This document shows, piece after piece, positions 39,394 to 49,029 of a stretch of 64,000 bases of DNA (the stretch's first letter is position 1; the number at the start of each line of letters is the position of its first letter). Both the position numbers and the translations under genes were made by a program. The notes beneath the pieces were generated by a model. The model was not told where the DNA came from, did no database searches, and worked only from the letters and a program-made list of their open reading frames with translations. The DNA comes from Burkholderia cepacia GG4. GTDB lineage: Bacteria; Pseudomonadota; Gammaproteobacteria; Burkholderiales; Burkholderiaceae. The DNA lies in the NCBI RefSeq assembly GCF_000292915.1, contig NC_018513.1, positions 2,852,001-2,916,000 of the forward strand. The letters are read 5' to 3'.

Positions 39394-40296
39394 TTACTCA
39401 CCCAGGCACAGCCGCAGTGCATCGTCCCAGGCCGGCATCGTCACGCCGAACGTCCGGCTCAGCTTGTCGAGCGCCATCCGCGAATTCGCCGGGCGCTTCG
39501 CCGGAACCGGATATTCGCTCGCCGGAATCGGCAGCACCTTCGGTGCAAGCTCGCCCATCGCGATGCCCAGGATCGCTTCCGCGAAGCCATGCCACGACGT
39601 CGCGCCGGACGATGTGAGGTGATAAACGCCGGAACGCTTCGCCCACCAATCGGCGACATCATCCGCGGCGGCTTGCTGCGCGACGATGTGCGAGGTGACG
39701 ACGGCGATCGTCCGCGCCCAGGTCGGTGCGCCGACCTGATCCGCGACGACCCGCAGCTCCGGCCGCTCGCTGCCGAGTTTCAGCATCGTCAGCAGGAAGT
39801 TCTTGCCGCGCCGCCCGTACACCCAGCTCGTCCGTAGAATCAGGTGCGCGCAACCTGTCGCCGCGATCGCCTGCTCGCCTTCAAGCTTCGTCGCGCCGTA
39901 AGCGTTCACGGGATTCGTCGCGTCGGTTTCCGTATACGCACCCGTCTTCGTGCCGTCGAACACGTAATCGGTCGAATAGTGAATCAGCGCACCGCCGGTA
40001 CGCGCCATCTCCTCGGCGAAGATGCGCGGCACGTCTGCATTCATGCGCCGCGCGGCGTCGACGTCGGTCTCGGCCTTGTCAACCGCCGTGTACGCGGCCG
40101 GGTTCACGATCAGCGACGGCCTCACGTCCCGCACCAACGCACGTACGCGATCAAGATCGGTCAGATCCAGCATCGACCTGTCGCACGGCACCACGCGTCC
40201 GAGCCCCTGCAGCGCGCGCAGCAATTCGAATCCGACCTGGCCGTTCACGCCCGTCACGAGGATCGTCGGTTCAGGATGCACGCCGCCCTCACGCAT
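39394..40296 (-). CDS. rmlD: dTDP-4-dehydrorhamnose reductase
   Basis: The 300-residue SDR enzyme performs the last step to dTDP-L-rhamnose. TILVTGVNGQVGFELLRAL near the N-terminus is the NAD(P) site; YSTDYVFDGTKTGAYTE and the catalytic NAYGATKLEGEQ follow. LRTSWVYGRRGKNFLLTML is diagnostic of RmlD. The gene overlaps rmlC by 8 bases. It is the fourth gene of rmlBACD, which is the conserved left-hand part of the O-antigen locus in this group. Confidence 0.95.
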   Translation of the reverse strand: MREGGVHPEPTILVTGVNGQVGFELLRALQGLGRVVPCDRSMLDLTDLDRVRALVRDVRPSLIVNPAAYTAVDKAETDVDAARRMNADVPRIFAEEMARTGGALIHYSTDYVFDGTKTGAYTETDATNPVNAYGATKLEGEQAIAATGCAHLILRTSWVYGRRGKNFLLTMLKLGSERPELRVVADQVGAPTWARTIAVVTSHIVAQQAAADDVADWWAKRSGVYHLTSSGATSWHGFAEAILGIAMGELAPKVLPIPASEYPVPAKRPANSRMALDKLSRTFGVTMPAWDDALRLCLGE

Positions 40297-40840
40297 AGAC
40301 GTCGGCCTCGGTCAGGCGCTTGCCAGCCGCATCCTTCGGCGCCAATATCGGTGCCACATCGATCGGCCACTCGATCCCGATTTCCGGATCGTCCCAGACG
40401 ATGCAGCGCTCATGCTCGGGAAACCAGTAATCGGTCGTCTTGTACAGGAACTGCGCGGCCTCGGACAGGACGACGAAACCATGCGCAAAGCCGGGCGGGA
40501 TCCATAGCTGCCGATGGTTTTCGGCCGACAGCACGAAGCCGACCCATTTACCGAAATTCGGCGAGTGCTGGCGGACGTCGACCGCGACATCGAACACCTC
40601 GCCTTCCACCACGCGCACGAGCTTGCCCTGAGCGTGCCGGATTTGATAGTGCAACCCGCGCAGCACGCCCTTCGACGAACGCGAGTGATTGTCCTGCACG
40701 AACGCGATGCCCGGCTCCACCTGCTCCGCAAACTCGCGGGCATTGAAGCTTTCGTAGAAATAGCCGCGCGCGTCGCCGAACACCTTCGGCTCGATGAGCT
40801 TGACTTCGGGCAGCGCCGTTGCCGTTACTTGGATAGCCAT
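40289..40840 (-). CDS. rmlC: dTDP-4-dehydrorhamnose 3,5-epimerase
   Basis: The 183-residue cupin enzyme epimerises C3 and C5 of the 4-keto sugar in dTDP-L-rhamnose synthesis. The RmlC signature [20 protein letters not shown] is present with its catalytic histidine, as is [19 protein letters not shown]. The start at 40838-40840 overlaps the end of rmlA by 16 bases. The longer open frame that contains it upstream lies within rmlA and rmlB and is not coding in this frame. Confidence 0.95.
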   Translation of the reverse strand: MAIQVTATALPEVKLIEPKVFGDARGYFYESFNAREFAEQVEPGIAFVQDNHSRSSKGVLRGLHYQIRHAQGKLVRVVEGEVFDVAVDVRQHSPNFGKWVGFVLSAENHRQLWIPPGFAHGFVVLSEAAQFLYKTTDYWFPEHERCIVWDDPEIGIEWPIDVAPILAPKDAAGKRLTEADVYA

Positions 40841-41718
40841 GCGACCTGGTTCGTGAGAAGGTTCCTGAGGTACTGCCCGTATGCGTTCTTCGACAGCGGC
40901 TGCGCCAGCTTCAGCACCTGTTCCGCGTCGATCCAGTGCCTGCGGTACGCAATCTCCTCGGGGCATGCGACGACGAGCCCCTGCCGCTTCTGCAGCGTCG
41001 CGATAAAGCTCGCCGCTTCGATCAGCGAATCGTGGGTACCCGTATCGAGCCACGCATAGCCGCGCCCCATGATCTCGACGTTCAGCGCACCGTCCGTGAG
41101 ATATCGCGAATTGATGTCGGTAATTTCCAGTTCGCCGCGCGCCGACGGCTTGATGTCGGCCGCGATGTCGCACACCTGGTTGTCGTAGAAATACAGCCCC
41201 GTGACCGCATAGTTCGAACGCGGCTTCGCGGGCTTCTCCTCGATCGACACGGCACGGAACGACGCGTCGAATTCGACGACACCATAACGCTCGGGATCCT
41301 GCACGTGGTAGGCAAACACCGTCGCCCCGGCCTCGGTGGCATACGCGCGCTCGAGCTGCTTCGCAAGGTCGTGCCCGTAGAAGATGTTGTCGCCGAGGAT
41401 CAGCGCCGACGGATCGTTGCCGACGAAATCCCGGCCGATCACGAACGCCTGCGCGAGGCCATCCGGTGACGGCTGCACCGCATACTGGATATTCATCCCC
41501 CACTGACTGCCGTCGCCGAGCATGGCTTCGAAGCGCGGCGTATCCTGCGGGGTCGAGATGATCAGGACGTCGCGGATTCCCGCGATCATCAGCGTCGACA
41601 ACGGGTAGTAAATCATCGGCTTGTCGTACACCGGCAGCAGCTGCTTCGACACGACATGCGTGATCGGATACAGACGCGTGCCGGAACCGCCGGCGAGAAT
41701 GATGCCCTTGCGTGCCAT
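40825..41718 (-). CDS. rmlA: Glucose-1-phosphate thymidylyltransferase
   Basis: The 297-residue nucleotidyltransferase makes dTDP-glucose. The motif [17 protein letters not shown] is the nucleotide-binding signature, [22 protein letters not shown] the sugar-phosphate side, and [11 protein letters not shown] carries the catalytic aspartate. The start at 41718 ([11 protein letters not shown]) follows rmlB by 11 bases and gives the usual N-terminus. Glc-1-P can come from the mutase at 9422-10816. Confidence 0.96.
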   Translation of the reverse strand: MARKGIILAGGSGTRLYPITHVVSKQLLPVYDKPMIYYPLSTLMIAGIRDVLIISTPQDTPRFEAMLGDGSQWGMNIQYAVQPSPDGLAQAFVIGRDFVGNDPSALILGDNIFYGHDLAKQLERAYATEAGATVFAYHVQDPERYGVVEFDASFRAVSIEEKPAKPRSNYAVTGLYFYDNQVCDIAADIKPSARGELEITDINSRYLTDGALNVEIMGRGYAWLDTGTHDSLIEAASFIATLQKRQGLVVACPEEIAYRRHWIDAEQVLKLAQPLSKNAYGQYLRNLLTNQVAWLSK

Positions 41719-41729
41719 CGATCGGCTCC

Positions 41730-42791
41730 TCAAACGCGTTCCGCGTAGTTGGTTTCAACCCACTTGAGGTATTCGCCCGATGCGACCTCGTCGACCCACA
41801 CCTGGTTGTCGAGATACCAGGCGACCGTCCTTGCAAGACCGGTCTCGAACGTCTCGGCTGGCTTCCAGCCGAGCTCGCGCTCGAGCTTGCGCGCGTCGAT
41901 CGCATAGCGGCGATCGTGGCCGGGACGATCCGTCACATAGGTAATCTGATCGCGGTAGGACCCTGCGGACTTCGGCCGCGCGTGGTCGAGCAGATCGCAC
42001 AACGTATGCACGACCTCGAGGTTCTTCTTCTCGTTCCACCCGCCGATGTTGTACGTCTCGCCGGGCACGCCGCGCGCGAGCACTTCACGAATCGCGCTGC
42101 AGTGATCGCCGACGTACAGCCAGTCGCGCACGTTCTGCCCGTCACCGTAGACGGGCAGCGGCTTGCCGGCGAGCGCATTGGCAATCATCAGCGGAATGAG
42201 CTTCTCGGGAAACTGGTACGGGCCGTAGTTGTTCGAGCAGTTCGTGGTGAGCGTGGGCAGGCCGTACGTATGATGATAGGCGCGCACGAGATGATCGGAG
42301 CCGGCCTTCGTCGCCGAATACGGGCTGTTCGGCGCATACGGCGTGGTTTCCGAGAACTGCGGATCGGTGGCCGACAACGAGCCGAACACTTCATCCGTCG
42401 ATACGTGCAGAAAGCGAAAAGCCGCCTGGTCGGCTTCGTTCAGGCCGTTCCAGTATGTCCGCGCGGCTTCGAGCAGCGTGAAGGTGCCCACCACGTTGGT
42501 CTGAACGAAATCCGCCGGCCCGTGAATCGAGCGATCGACGTGGCTTTCGGCGGCGAAATGCAGGACTGCGCGCGGCTTGTGTTGCGCGAACAGTGCGTCG
42601 AGTGCGGCGCGATCGCAAATGTCTGCGCGTACGAACACATGCTTCGGGCTCTCGTCCAGCGACTGCAGCGTGCGACGGTTGCCGGCGTAGGTCAGCTTGT
42701 CGACGTTGAGCACGGCCTCGTCGGATTGACGCAGCCAGTCCAGTACAAAATTGGCGCCGATAAAACCCGCACCGCCCGTCACCAGGATCAT
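41730..42791 (-). CDS. rmlB: dTDP-glucose 4,6-dehydratase
   Basis: The 353-residue SDR enzyme makes dTDP-4-keto-6-deoxyglucose. [20 protein letters not shown] is the dinucleotide site, [13 protein letters not shown] and [22 protein letters not shown] contain the catalytic residues (T-D-E and YxxxK). Length and motifs are standard. The start at 42791 has a ribosome binding site (GGAG). It is the first gene of the rml-led minus-strand transcript, so the promoter for the whole locus should lie in 42792-43135. Confidence 0.96.
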   Translation of the reverse strand: MILVTGGAGFIGANFVLDWLRQSDEAVLNVDKLTYAGNRRTLQSLDESPKHVFVRADICDRAALDALFAQHKPRAVLHFAAESHVDRSIHGPADFVQTNVVGTFTLLEAARTYWNGLNEADQAAFRFLHVSTDEVFGSLSATDPQFSETTPYAPNSPYSATKAGSDHLVRAYHHTYGLPTLTTNCSNNYGPYQFPEKLIPLMIANALAGKPLPVYGDGQNVRDWLYVGDHCSAIREVLARGVPGETYNIGGWNEKKNLEVVHTLCDLLDHARPKSAGSYRDQITYVTDRPGHDRRYAIDARKLERELGWKPAETFETGLARTVAWYLDNQVWVDEVASGEYLKWVETNYAERV

Positions 42792-42948
42792 GAGGCTCCC
42801 TCTAGTCATACGCGGCAGGCCTCAAGCACGAGCCGCCATCATTTCGAACCGCGACGGCATCAACGCACGCGTCGCTCAAGGCGGGAATTCTAACTTCTCA
42901 CCGTGACCGTCAAAGTCATGAAATGCTAATTTTGTCGAGGAAGCGGCA

Positions 42949-42954
42949 ATTATA
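42949..42954 (-). promoter_or_regulatory. Candidate -10 for the rml/O-antigen transcript
   Basis: A perfect TATAAT on the minus strand lies 158 bases upstream of the rmlB ATG. The sequence 17 bases further up (GGCTTT) is a poor -35, so an activator may be needed, or another promoter is used. Confidence 0.4.
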
Positions 42955-43055
42955 GGAAGCAAGCCTATGCAAAAGCCATGCTGCTAACAACTTGAAACAG
43001 TGCTCCACGCTCGGCAACACGCATGAAATTATGTTTTAAATCAATACGTTAAACT

Positions 43056-43071
43056 GGCACAATATTGTGCC
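43056..43071. repeat. Perfect 16-bp palindrome GGCACAATATTGTGCC
   Basis: The sequence reads the same on both strands, without a spacer, in the rmlB/apaH divergent region, 65 bases before the apaH ATG. This is the form of a dimeric regulator site. The bound protein is unknown. Confidence 0.6.
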
Positions 43072-43135
43072 GCAACGCAGCGCCGCAGTTACGCCGTTTC
43101 CCATTCAGCGTCAACACTTTTCACAACCGCCACTC

Positions 43136-43975
43136 ATGCCGCCCACCCCCATCGCCATCGGCGACATCCAAGGCTGTCATTCCGCTTTCCAGTCTCTGCT
43201 CGAAAAGCTTTCAGCTTCTGCCGACACCCCGCTATGGATCGCCGGCGACATCGTCAACCGCGGCCCGGCTTCCCTCGCGGCGCTGCGTGCGCTGGTCGAG
43301 CTCGGCCCGCGCGTGACCGCCGTCCTCGGCAACCACGACCTGCACCTGCTCGCGGTCTCCGCCGGCATCCGTACCGAGCGCCCGGGCGACACGATCGGCG
43401 AAATCCTCGACGCACCCGACGCCGAAGCGCTGCTCGACTGGGTGCGGCACCGCCCGTTCGCGCACTTCGAACAGGGCATGCTGCTCGTCCATGCAGGCGT
43501 GCTGCCGCAATGGGACACCACGCTCGCACTGGAACTTGCGGACGAACTGCAGCGCGCGCTGCGTGCGCCGGACTGGCGCGAGACCTTGCAAAAGCTGTAC
43601 GGCAACGAACCGAACCAATGGAGTCCTAACCTGAAAAAACGCGACCGGATGCGCGTCGCGTTCAACGCGTTCACACGCCTGCGCTTCTGCACGCCCGACG
43701 GTGCGATGGAGTTCAGGGCCAACGGCGGCCCCGACAGCGCGCCGCCCGGCTACCTGCCGTGGTTCGACGTGCCGGGCCGCCGGACCGAGGACGTGACGCT
43801 CGTGTTCGGCCACTGGGCCGCGCTCGGCCTGATGCTGCGCGACAACGTGGTCGCGCTCGATTCGGGATGCGTTTGGGGAAACCAGTTGTCGGCCGTGCGA
43901 CTGACGGCCGACCCGGCGCAGCGCGCGGTCGCGCAGGTGCAGTGTGAAGCGTGCCGCACGCCGGGCGGCGAGTGA
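43136..43975 (+). CDS. apaH: Symmetrical bis(5'-nucleosyl)-tetraphosphatase
   Basis: The 279-residue metallophosphoesterase hydrolyses Ap4A to two ADP. The metal-binding motifs are visible: IAIGDIQGCHSA near residue 6, IAGDIVNRGPAS near residue 34 and VLGNHDLHLL near residue 60, with FGHWAALGL and LDSGCVWGNQLSA in the C-terminal part. The start at 43136 puts the first motif at the usual distance; the frame is open from a GTG at 43067, which overlaps the palindrome. It is monocistronic here, divergent from rmlB and convergent with plsC. Confidence 0.93.
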   Translation: MPPTPIAIGDIQGCHSAFQSLLEKLSASADTPLWIAGDIVNRGPASLAALRALVELGPRVTAVLGNHDLHLLAVSAGIRTERPGDTIGEILDAPDAEALLDWVRHRPFAHFEQGMLLVHAGVLPQWDTTLALELADELQRALRAPDWRETLQKLYGNEPNQWSPNLKKRDRMRVAFNAFTRLRFCTPDGAMEFRANGGPDSAPPGYLPWFDVPGRRTEDVTLVFGHWAALGLMLRDNVVALDSGCVWGNQLSAVRLTADPAQRAVAQVQCEACRTPGGE

Positions 43976-43996
43976 CCCGCGCGCCATGCGCGCGGG
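43976..43996. terminator. Hairpin between convergent apaH and plsC
   Basis: A 9-bp perfect stem (CCCGCGCGC / GCGCGCGGG) with loop CAT directly follows the apaH stop and lies just before the plsC stop on the other strand. There is no T-run, so efficiency as an intrinsic terminator is doubtful. Confidence 0.4.
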
Positions 43997-44008
43997 CAGC
44001 ATGAAGCA

Positions 44009-44866
44009 TCAGCCTTCGCGCCCCGGCACCGGCTCCTCCGCCGCCGCGTCGCCCGCCGCACCGGCGCCGAGTTCGGTCGCCGGATACGCATGCTTCTCGA
44101 GCTCCGCCAGCGACTCGGGCGACGGCTTGCCGACCTTCTCCTGCAGTGCCGCCAGCGCGGCCGCGATTGCATCGCGCGCCGCCGCGGAGGTTGCGCGGCG
44201 GTCGCCGCCCGGCGCGATCGGCGCGCCCACATACAGGTGCGCGACGAGCGGACCGCCGCGCAACACCATGTCGAGCGACTTGCCGAGCGACAGCTCGCCC
44301 GTATAGGCCGGCGCGACCGACTGCCGCCCCTGCGCGTCCTCGTACATCAGGCAGATCGGCTGCACCGCGCAGCCGGCCGACACCGCGGCCTGGAACAGGT
44401 TCGCATGGAACGGCAGCAGCGCCTGCCCGTCGGACGTCGTGCCCTCCGGAAACACGCACATCAGCCCGCCGTTGCGCAGGCGCTCGGCCATCTCGTGCAT
44501 GATCCGCATCGCCTCGGTACGCTTCTCGCGCTGCAGGAACACGGTATCGAGCTGCTCGGCGAGCCAGCCGACGACCGGCCACTGCCGCACCTCGGCCTTC
44601 GACACGAACGGCGTCGGCCGCCACGCGTTGATCGCATAGATGTCGAGCCAGGAGACGTGATTGCCGACCACGAGCGCGCTCGCGTCGAGCCGCGCGCCGT
44701 CGTTATGGACGACGATGCGCATCCCGCAGATCCGCAGCATCTTGAGCGACCAGCGGCGCGTCATCTCGGCGCGGCGCGCGGGCGTGACATGCGAAAAGCG
44801 CAGCGCGACGATCGCCATGCCGCGCAGCAGGTGAAAGACGAGACGCAGCTTGCGAAGAGCGGTCAT
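44009..44866 (-). CDS. plsC: 1-acyl-sn-glycerol-3-phosphate acyltransferase (PlsC family)
   Basis: The 285-residue membrane-associated enzyme transfers a fatty acyl group to lysophosphatidic acid in phospholipid synthesis. The catalytic NHVSWLDIYA (H-x4-D) is near residue 89, and the glycerol-phosphate-binding FPEGTTSDGQ near residue 160. A hydrophobic N-terminal stretch precedes them. The C-terminal 40 residues are Ala/Glu rich and poorly conserved. It is 19 bases after pyrX in the same direction and is probably cotranscribed with the pyrimidine genes. A related lyso-lipid acyltransferase role is possible. Confidence 0.87.
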   Translation of the reverse strand: MTALRKLRLVFHLLRGMAIVALRFSHVTPARRAEMTRRWSLKMLRICGMRIVVHNDGARLDASALVVGNHVSWLDIYAINAWRPTPFVSKAEVRQWPVVGWLAEQLDTVFLQREKRTEAMRIMHEMAERLRNGGLMCVFPEGTTSDGQALLPFHANLFQAAVSAGCAVQPICLMYEDAQGRQSVAPAYTGELSLGKSLDMVLRGGPLVAHLYVGAPIAPGGDRRATSAAARDAIAAALAALQEKVGKPSPESLAELEKHAYPATELGAGAAGDAAAEEPVPGREG

Positions 44867-44885
44867 GGCGAAGATCCGGCTTGGT

Positions 44886-46163
44886 TCAGTGGCGCTCGAA
44901 CGCGACCTGCCCCGCCACGAGCGTCGCGCGCACGCAGGCCGGCAGTTCGTAGCCGAGGAACGGCGAGTTGTGGCCCTGGCTCTTCAGCGCACGCGGCTCG
45001 ACGCGCCAGTGCGCGCGCGGGTCGAACACGCACAGGTCGGCCGCGCCGCCTTCGGCCAGACGGCCGGCCGGCAGCTGCAGCACGTCGGCCGGCGCGGCCG
45101 TGATGCGGCGCAGCGCCAGCGCGAGCGGCGTGTTCGTTTCATCGGCCCACTTCACCGTGAGCGACAGCAGCAGTTCGAGCCCCGTCGCGCCGGGCGTCGC
45201 TTCGCCGAACGGCAGCAGCTTCTCGTCGTCGTCGACCGGCGTGTGATCGGAGCAGATCGCGTCGATCGTGCCGTCGGCGAGCGCCGCGCGGATCGCTTCG
45301 CGGTCGCGCTCGCTGCGCAGCGGCGGGTCGAGCCGGAATTGCGAATCGAAGTAGCCGATGTCGATGTCGATCAGGTGCAGGTGGTTCACGCCGACGTCGC
45401 ACGTCACGGGCAGCCCCTCGGCCTTCGCCGCGCGCACGAGCGCGAGGCCGGCCGCCGACGACAGGCGGGCGAGGTGCACGCGCGCGCCCGTCACGCGCAT
45501 CAGTTCAAAGATGGTGTGCAGCGCGATCGTCTCGGCCGCGACCGGCACGCCGGACAGCCCGAGCCGCGACGCGAGCGCACCGCTCGCGGCGACGCCGCCG
45601 CGGCCGATGAACGCGTCGAGCGGACGCAGCCACGTGGTAAAGCCGTAGGTGCTCGCGTACTGCAGCGCGCGCAGCAGCACCTGCGTGTCACGCACCGGCA
45701 CGTTGGCATGCGTGAAGCCGACGCAGCCCGATTCGGTCAGCGCGACCATCTCGGTGATCACTTCGCCCTTGAGGCCGACGGTGAGCGCGCCGAGCGGATG
45801 AACGTTCGCCTGGTGCAGGTTGCGTGCGCGATACTTGAGCATCTCGACGAGGCCCGGCTCGTCGAGCACGGGGTCGGTGTCCGGCGGGCACACGAGGGTC
45901 GTGACGCCGCCCGCGACGGCCGCGGCCATCTCGGACGCGAGCGTCGCCTTGTGCTCGTAGCCGGGCTCGCGCAGCCGCGCGCACAGGTCGACGAGGCCGG
46001 GCGCGACGATCAGGCCCGACGCGTCGATGGTCTTCTCCGCGTTGAAACCGGCCGGCGCCGTGCCGAGCGCGGCGATCTTGCCGTCCGCGACGAATACGTC
46101 GGCCTGCCGTTCGGTGCCGGCGACCGGGTCGATCAGCGTGCCGCCTTGGATATGAATCTTCAT
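44886..46163 (-). CDS. pyrX: Dihydroorotase-like protein lacking the catalytic HxH (PyrC' / PyrX)
   Basis: The 425-residue protein has the amidohydrolase fold of dihydroorotase, but the metal-binding HxH after the first beta strand, normally D-x-H-x-H-x-R-E-P-G, reads DLCARLREPG (C61 and R63). NTxP of active enzymes reads DTDP. A later SDHTPVDDDEK block remains. This pattern is that of the non-catalytic PyrC' proteins of Pseudomonas, which are needed to assemble aspartate transcarbamoylase into a stable dodecamer. pyrB lies directly upstream (52 bases). A separate active pyrC must exist elsewhere in the genome. Confidence 0.88.
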   Translation of the reverse strand: MKIHIQGGTLIDPVAGTERQADVFVADGKIAALGTAPAGFNAEKTIDASGLIVAPGLVDLCARLREPGYEHKATLASEMAAAVAGGVTTLVCPPDTDPVLDEPGLVEMLKYRARNLHQANVHPLGALTVGLKGEVITEMVALTESGCVGFTHANVPVRDTQVLLRALQYASTYGFTTWLRPLDAFIGRGGVAASGALASRLGLSGVPVAAETIALHTIFELMRVTGARVHLARLSSAAGLALVRAAKAEGLPVTCDVGVNHLHLIDIDIGYFDSQFRLDPPLRSERDREAIRAALADGTIDAICSDHTPVDDDEKLLPFGEATPGATGLELLLSLTVKWADETNTPLALALRRITAAPADVLQLPAGRLAEGGAADLCVFDPRAHWRVEPRALKSQGHNSPFLGYELPACVRATLVAGQVAFERH

Positions 46164-46214
46164 GCGCTGTCTGTGAATGCGTTGATTGCGTGAAAGGGAT
46201 GCGCGAAAGCGGGC

Positions 46215-47246
46215 TCAGTCGCTGTTGCCGGCGACGATGCCCATCACCGCCATCCGCACGGCGATGCCGAACGTGACCTGGTTGAGGATCACGGACTGCG
46301 GCCCGTCGGCGACCTGCGAGTCGATCTCGACGCCGCGGTTCATCGGGCCGGGGTGCATCACGATCGCGTCGGGCGCGGCAAGCGCGAGGCGCTCCGGCGT
46401 CAGGCCCCAGGTCTTGAAGTACTCCTGCGCGGACGGCAGCAGCGCGCCGCTCATCCGCTCGTTCTGCAGGCGCAGCATGATGATCACGTCGACGCCCTTC
46501 AGCCCTTCGTCGAGGTTGTGGTACACCTTCACGCCCATCTGCTCGAGACCGCCCGGCAGCAGCGTGCGCGGGCCGATCGCGCGCACTTCCGGCACGCCGA
46601 GCGTGGTGAGCGCGTGGATGTCGGAGCGCGCGACGCGCGAATGCAGGATGTCGCCGACGATCGCCACGCGCAGCTTCGTGAAGTCGCGCTTGTAGTGACG
46701 GATCGTGTACATGTCGAGCAGGCCCTGCGTCGGGTGCGCATGACGGCCGTCGCCGGCGTTGATCACGTGCACGTGCGGCGCGCAGTGCTCGGCGATCAGG
46801 TACGGCGCGCCGCTCGACGCATGGCGCACGACGAACAGGTCGGCATGCATCGCCGACAGGTTGTTGATCGTGTCGAGCAGCGACTCGCCCTTGCTCGTCG
46901 ACGACGCATTGATGTTCAGGTTCAGCACGTCGGCCGACAGGCGCGTCGCGGCGATCTCGAAGGTCGTGCGCGTGCGCGTCGAGTTCTCGAAGAACAGGTT
47001 GAACACCGACTTGCCGCGCAGCAGCGGCACCTTCTTCACCTCGCGGTCCGTCACGCTGACGAACTGCTCGGCCGTATCGAGGATGTGGTTGACGATCGAG
47101 CGCGGCAGGCCCTCGATCGACAGCAGGTGTTTCAGCTCGCCGTTTTTCGTGAGCTGCGGGTTGCCCTTCAGGAAACCGTAGCGGAACCGCTCGGGGCTCG
47201 CGGCCGCAGCAGGATTGCCGGTGCGGCCAGTGGTGTCGGTGGTCAT
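46215..47246 (-). CDS. pyrB: Aspartate carbamoyltransferase catalytic subunit
   Basis: The 343-residue enzyme condenses carbamoyl phosphate and aspartate in pyrimidine synthesis. The carbamoyl-phosphate site [13 protein letters not shown] is near residue 70, [12 protein letters not shown] near residue 150, and [13 protein letters not shown] near the C-terminus. The N-terminus is about 25 residues longer than the E. coli enzyme, as in Pseudomonas-type ATCase that contacts PyrC'. The start at 47246 ([10 protein letters not shown]) was chosen because the upstream frame lies inside pyrR. No pyrI regulatory subunit is present. It lies between pyrR and pyrX. Confidence 0.95.
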   Translation of the reverse strand: MTTDTTGRTGNPAAAASPERFRYGFLKGNPQLTKNGELKHLLSIEGLPRSIVNHILDTAEQFVSVTDREVKKVPLLRGKSVFNLFFENSTRTRTTFEIAATRLSADVLNLNINASSTSKGESLLDTINNLSAMHADLFVVRHASSGAPYLIAEHCAPHVHVINAGDGRHAHPTQGLLDMYTIRHYKRDFTKLRVAIVGDILHSRVARSDIHALTTLGVPEVRAIGPRTLLPGGLEQMGVKVYHNLDEGLKGVDVIIMLRLQNERMSGALLPSAQEYFKTWGLTPERLALAAPDAIVMHPGPMNRGVEIDSQVADGPQSVILNQVTFGIAVRMAVMGIVAGNSD

Positions 47247-47320
47247 GGTGTGCGTGATTCCAACTATGCAAACGGGCCGCGGCGCGAACCGGCGGCCCGG
47301 GATACGGTTGCGCGGTTCGC

Positions 47321-47836
47321 TCAGGCGCCGTGCGCCTCGATGCGCAGCGTGAACTGCGCGGCGTCGTCGCGTGCCAGCACGAGCGTCGCATCGGCCGGCA
47401 CGTCGAGCGTGCCGCCCGCGAAGCGCGCGGCGACCGGCAGCTCGCGGCCGCCGCGATCGGCGAGCACCGCGAGTTCGACCGCGGCCGGACGGCCGTAGTC
47501 GAACAGTTCGTTGAGCGCGGCGCGTACGGTGCGGCCGGTGTACAGCACGTCGTCGACGAGCACGATGCGCGCGCCGTCGACCTCGAACGGCAGCGACGTC
47601 GGGCTGGCCTGGCTGTGCAGCCCCTTCTTCGCGTAGTCGTCGCGATGCAGCGCGACGTTCACGACGCCGAACCCGGGCGCGCCGAGATCGCGCGCGAGGC
47701 GCTCGGCGAGCCATGCGCCGCCGCTGTGGATGCCGGCGAGCCGCGGGCCGCCCGGCTCGGCGAAGGCCGTGCCGTACGCGTCGCGGATCTGGTCGAGCAG
47801 GACGCGGTAGAGCGCGTCGGCGTCAATGGAGCTCAT
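47321..47836 (-). CDS. pyrR: PyrR: pyr operon regulator / uracil phosphoribosyltransferase homologue
   Basis: The 171-residue protein is a type I phosphoribosyltransferase. The PRPP-binding signature is [17 protein letters not shown] near residue 95. [18 protein letters not shown] near residue 35 and [15 protein letters not shown] near the C-terminus fit PyrR. In Gram-positives PyrR attenuates pyr mRNA; in proteobacteria its regulatory role is less clear. It overlaps the end of ruvX by 14 bases and precedes pyrB by 74 bases. I saw no clear attenuator or anti-terminator in that gap. Confidence 0.9.
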   Translation of the reverse strand: MSSIDADALYRVLLDQIRDAYGTAFAEPGGPRLAGIHSGGAWLAERLARDLGAPGFGVVNVALHRDDYAKKGLHSQASPTSLPFEVDGARIVLVDDVLYTGRTVRAALNELFDYGRPAAVELAVLADRGGRELPVAARFAGGTLDVPADATLVLARDDAAQFTLRIEAHGA

Positions 47837-48272
47837 GGTCGGACAATTGATCGAGATACTGTTGAAGGATCACGCGTGCGGCCTCGGCATCGAGCATCTC
47901 GGCGCGTGCGCGGCCGCGCACGTTGCGCTCGCGCAGCCCGGCCTCGGCCTCGACCGACGAATAGCGCTCGTCGACCCACGTGACGGGCAGCCCGAAGCGG
48001 CCGTTCAGCTGGTTGCCGAAGCGCTTCGCCTGCTGCGTCATCTCGTGCGGCGTGCCGTCCGGATGCATCGGCAGGCCGACGACGAGCGCGTCCGGCCGCC
48101 ATTCGGCCAGCAGTTCGCCGACCGCCTTGAAGCGATGCTCGCGGTTCAGGTTGGGAATCACGACGAGGGCGCGGGCCGAACGCGTCAGCGCATTGCCGAT
48201 CGCGACGCCGATCCGCTTCTCGCCGTAGTCGAACGCCAGGAGCGTCGCATCGCGCGCGCTCGCGCCACTCAT
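47823..48272 (-). CDS. ruvX: Putative Holliday junction resolvase / pre-16S rRNA nuclease (YqgF/RuvX)
   Basis: The 149-residue RNase H-fold nuclease has the first catalytic aspartate in [16 protein letters not shown] near residue 14, [13 protein letters not shown] near residue 63 and [11 protein letters not shown] with the acidic residue near 100. Members process the 5' end of 16S rRNA. The start at 48272 overlaps the yqgE stop (ATGA), and its end overlaps pyrR, a conserved yqgE-ruvX-pyrR-pyrB order in betaproteobacteria. Confidence 0.92.
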   Translation of the reverse strand: MSGASARDATLLAFDYGEKRIGVAIGNALTRSARALVVIPNLNREHRFKAVGELLAEWRPDALVVGLPMHPDGTPHEMTQQAKRFGNQLNGRFGLPVTWVDERYSSVEAEAGLRERNVRGRARAEMLDAEAARVILQQYLDQLSDHELH

Positions 48273-48847
48273 GCGTGCCCTGCTTCGCCGGACAACATCG
48301 ACGAGCTGACGCCGAGCAGGCCGAGCGCGGCCTCGAAGCGTTCCTCGGCCGGCGTGTCGAACACGATGCGCGGATCGGCGGCCACGGTCAGCCAGCCGTT
48401 GCGGGCAATTTCTTCCTCGAGTTGCCCTGCGCCCCAGCCTGCATGGCCGAGCGTCAGCAGGAAGCGCTTCGGGCCGGTGCCCGTCGCGACCGCCTCGAGC
48501 ACGTCCTTCGACGTCGTCATCTCGAGCCCGCCCTCGACCGACATCGACGAGTTGTAGTTCGCGCCCTCGACCGGCTCGTGCAGCACGAAGCCGCGCTCGG
48601 TCTGGACCGGGCCGCCGAAGTACACCGGAATGTGCAGCAGCGGCTCGATGTCGAGCTTCAGGTCGATACGGCTGAACAGCGATTCGAGGTCGATATCGGT
48701 GGGACGATTGATGACGAGGCCGAGCGCACCGCGCTCGCTGTGATCGCAAAGGTAGACCACCGTTCCCGAAAACGTCGGATCCGCCATGTTCGGCATGGCG
48801 ATCAGGAACTGGTTGGTGAGATTGATGCGATCGGAAGGCTTTGACAT
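48269..48847 (-). CDS. yqgE: UPF0301 family protein YqgE/AlgH
   Basis: The 192-residue protein has the family blocks [25 protein letters not shown] at the N-terminus, [10 protein letters not shown] near residue 42, VYFGGPV near residue 73 and [17 protein letters not shown] near residue 130. Its molecular function is unknown. The start at 48847 was chosen because it gives the usual N-terminus. It overlaps ruvX by 4 bases, a very conserved pairing. The gap to the next upstream gene is 182 bases. Confidence 0.93.
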   Translation of the reverse strand: MSKPSDRINLTNQFLIAMPNMADPTFSGTVVYLCDHSERGALGLVINRPTDIDLESLFSRIDLKLDIEPLLHIPVYFGGPVQTERGFVLHEPVEGANYNSSMSVEGGLEMTTSKDVLEAVATGTGPKRFLLTLGHAGWGAGQLEEEIARNGWLTVAADPRIVFDTPAEERFEAALGLLGVSSSMLSGEAGHA

Positions 48848-49029
48848 GGTTTGAATTTTAGCAAAGACGCCGCGACCTGACCGGGCCGCGATCAACAAGC
48901 AACGCCGCGCGACGCTGGCAACGACGCACGCGGATCACACGGCACTCTAACACGCGCGCGGGCCCTGTCGGCAGCGTGTTGCCGGCCCGCGCCACAAGGG
49001 CCGCCGCCGCGTATGCGCCCCGTTGCGCG

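Larger units (their letters stand above)
42792..43135. other. Divergent rmlB/apaH intergenic region, AT-rich
   Basis: This 344-base region separates divergently read genes and is clearly AT-richer than its flanks. It contains a TATAAT on the minus strand (42954-42949), a perfect 16-bp palindrome (43056-43071), and no open frame with gene-like features. I looked for a JUMPstart/ops element upstream of rmlB and did not find one. Confidence 0.6.

Noticed and set aside
40289..41905. A 538-codon open frame covering rmlC and running into rmlA and rmlB
   Set aside because: Only the last 183 codons resemble a protein (RmlC). The rest overlaps rmlA and rmlB in another frame and is a GC-bias artefact.
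42792..43060. JUMPstart/ops element upstream of rmlB
   Set aside because: CAGTGCT occurs near 42998, but the core GGCGGTAG is not present on either strand.
43055..43070. Sigma-54-like promoter (TGGCAC ... TGTGC)
   Set aside because: The GG and GC pairs are 11 bases apart, whereas sigma-54 needs 10, and the -12 TTGC is absent. The sequence is better explained as the perfect palindrome.
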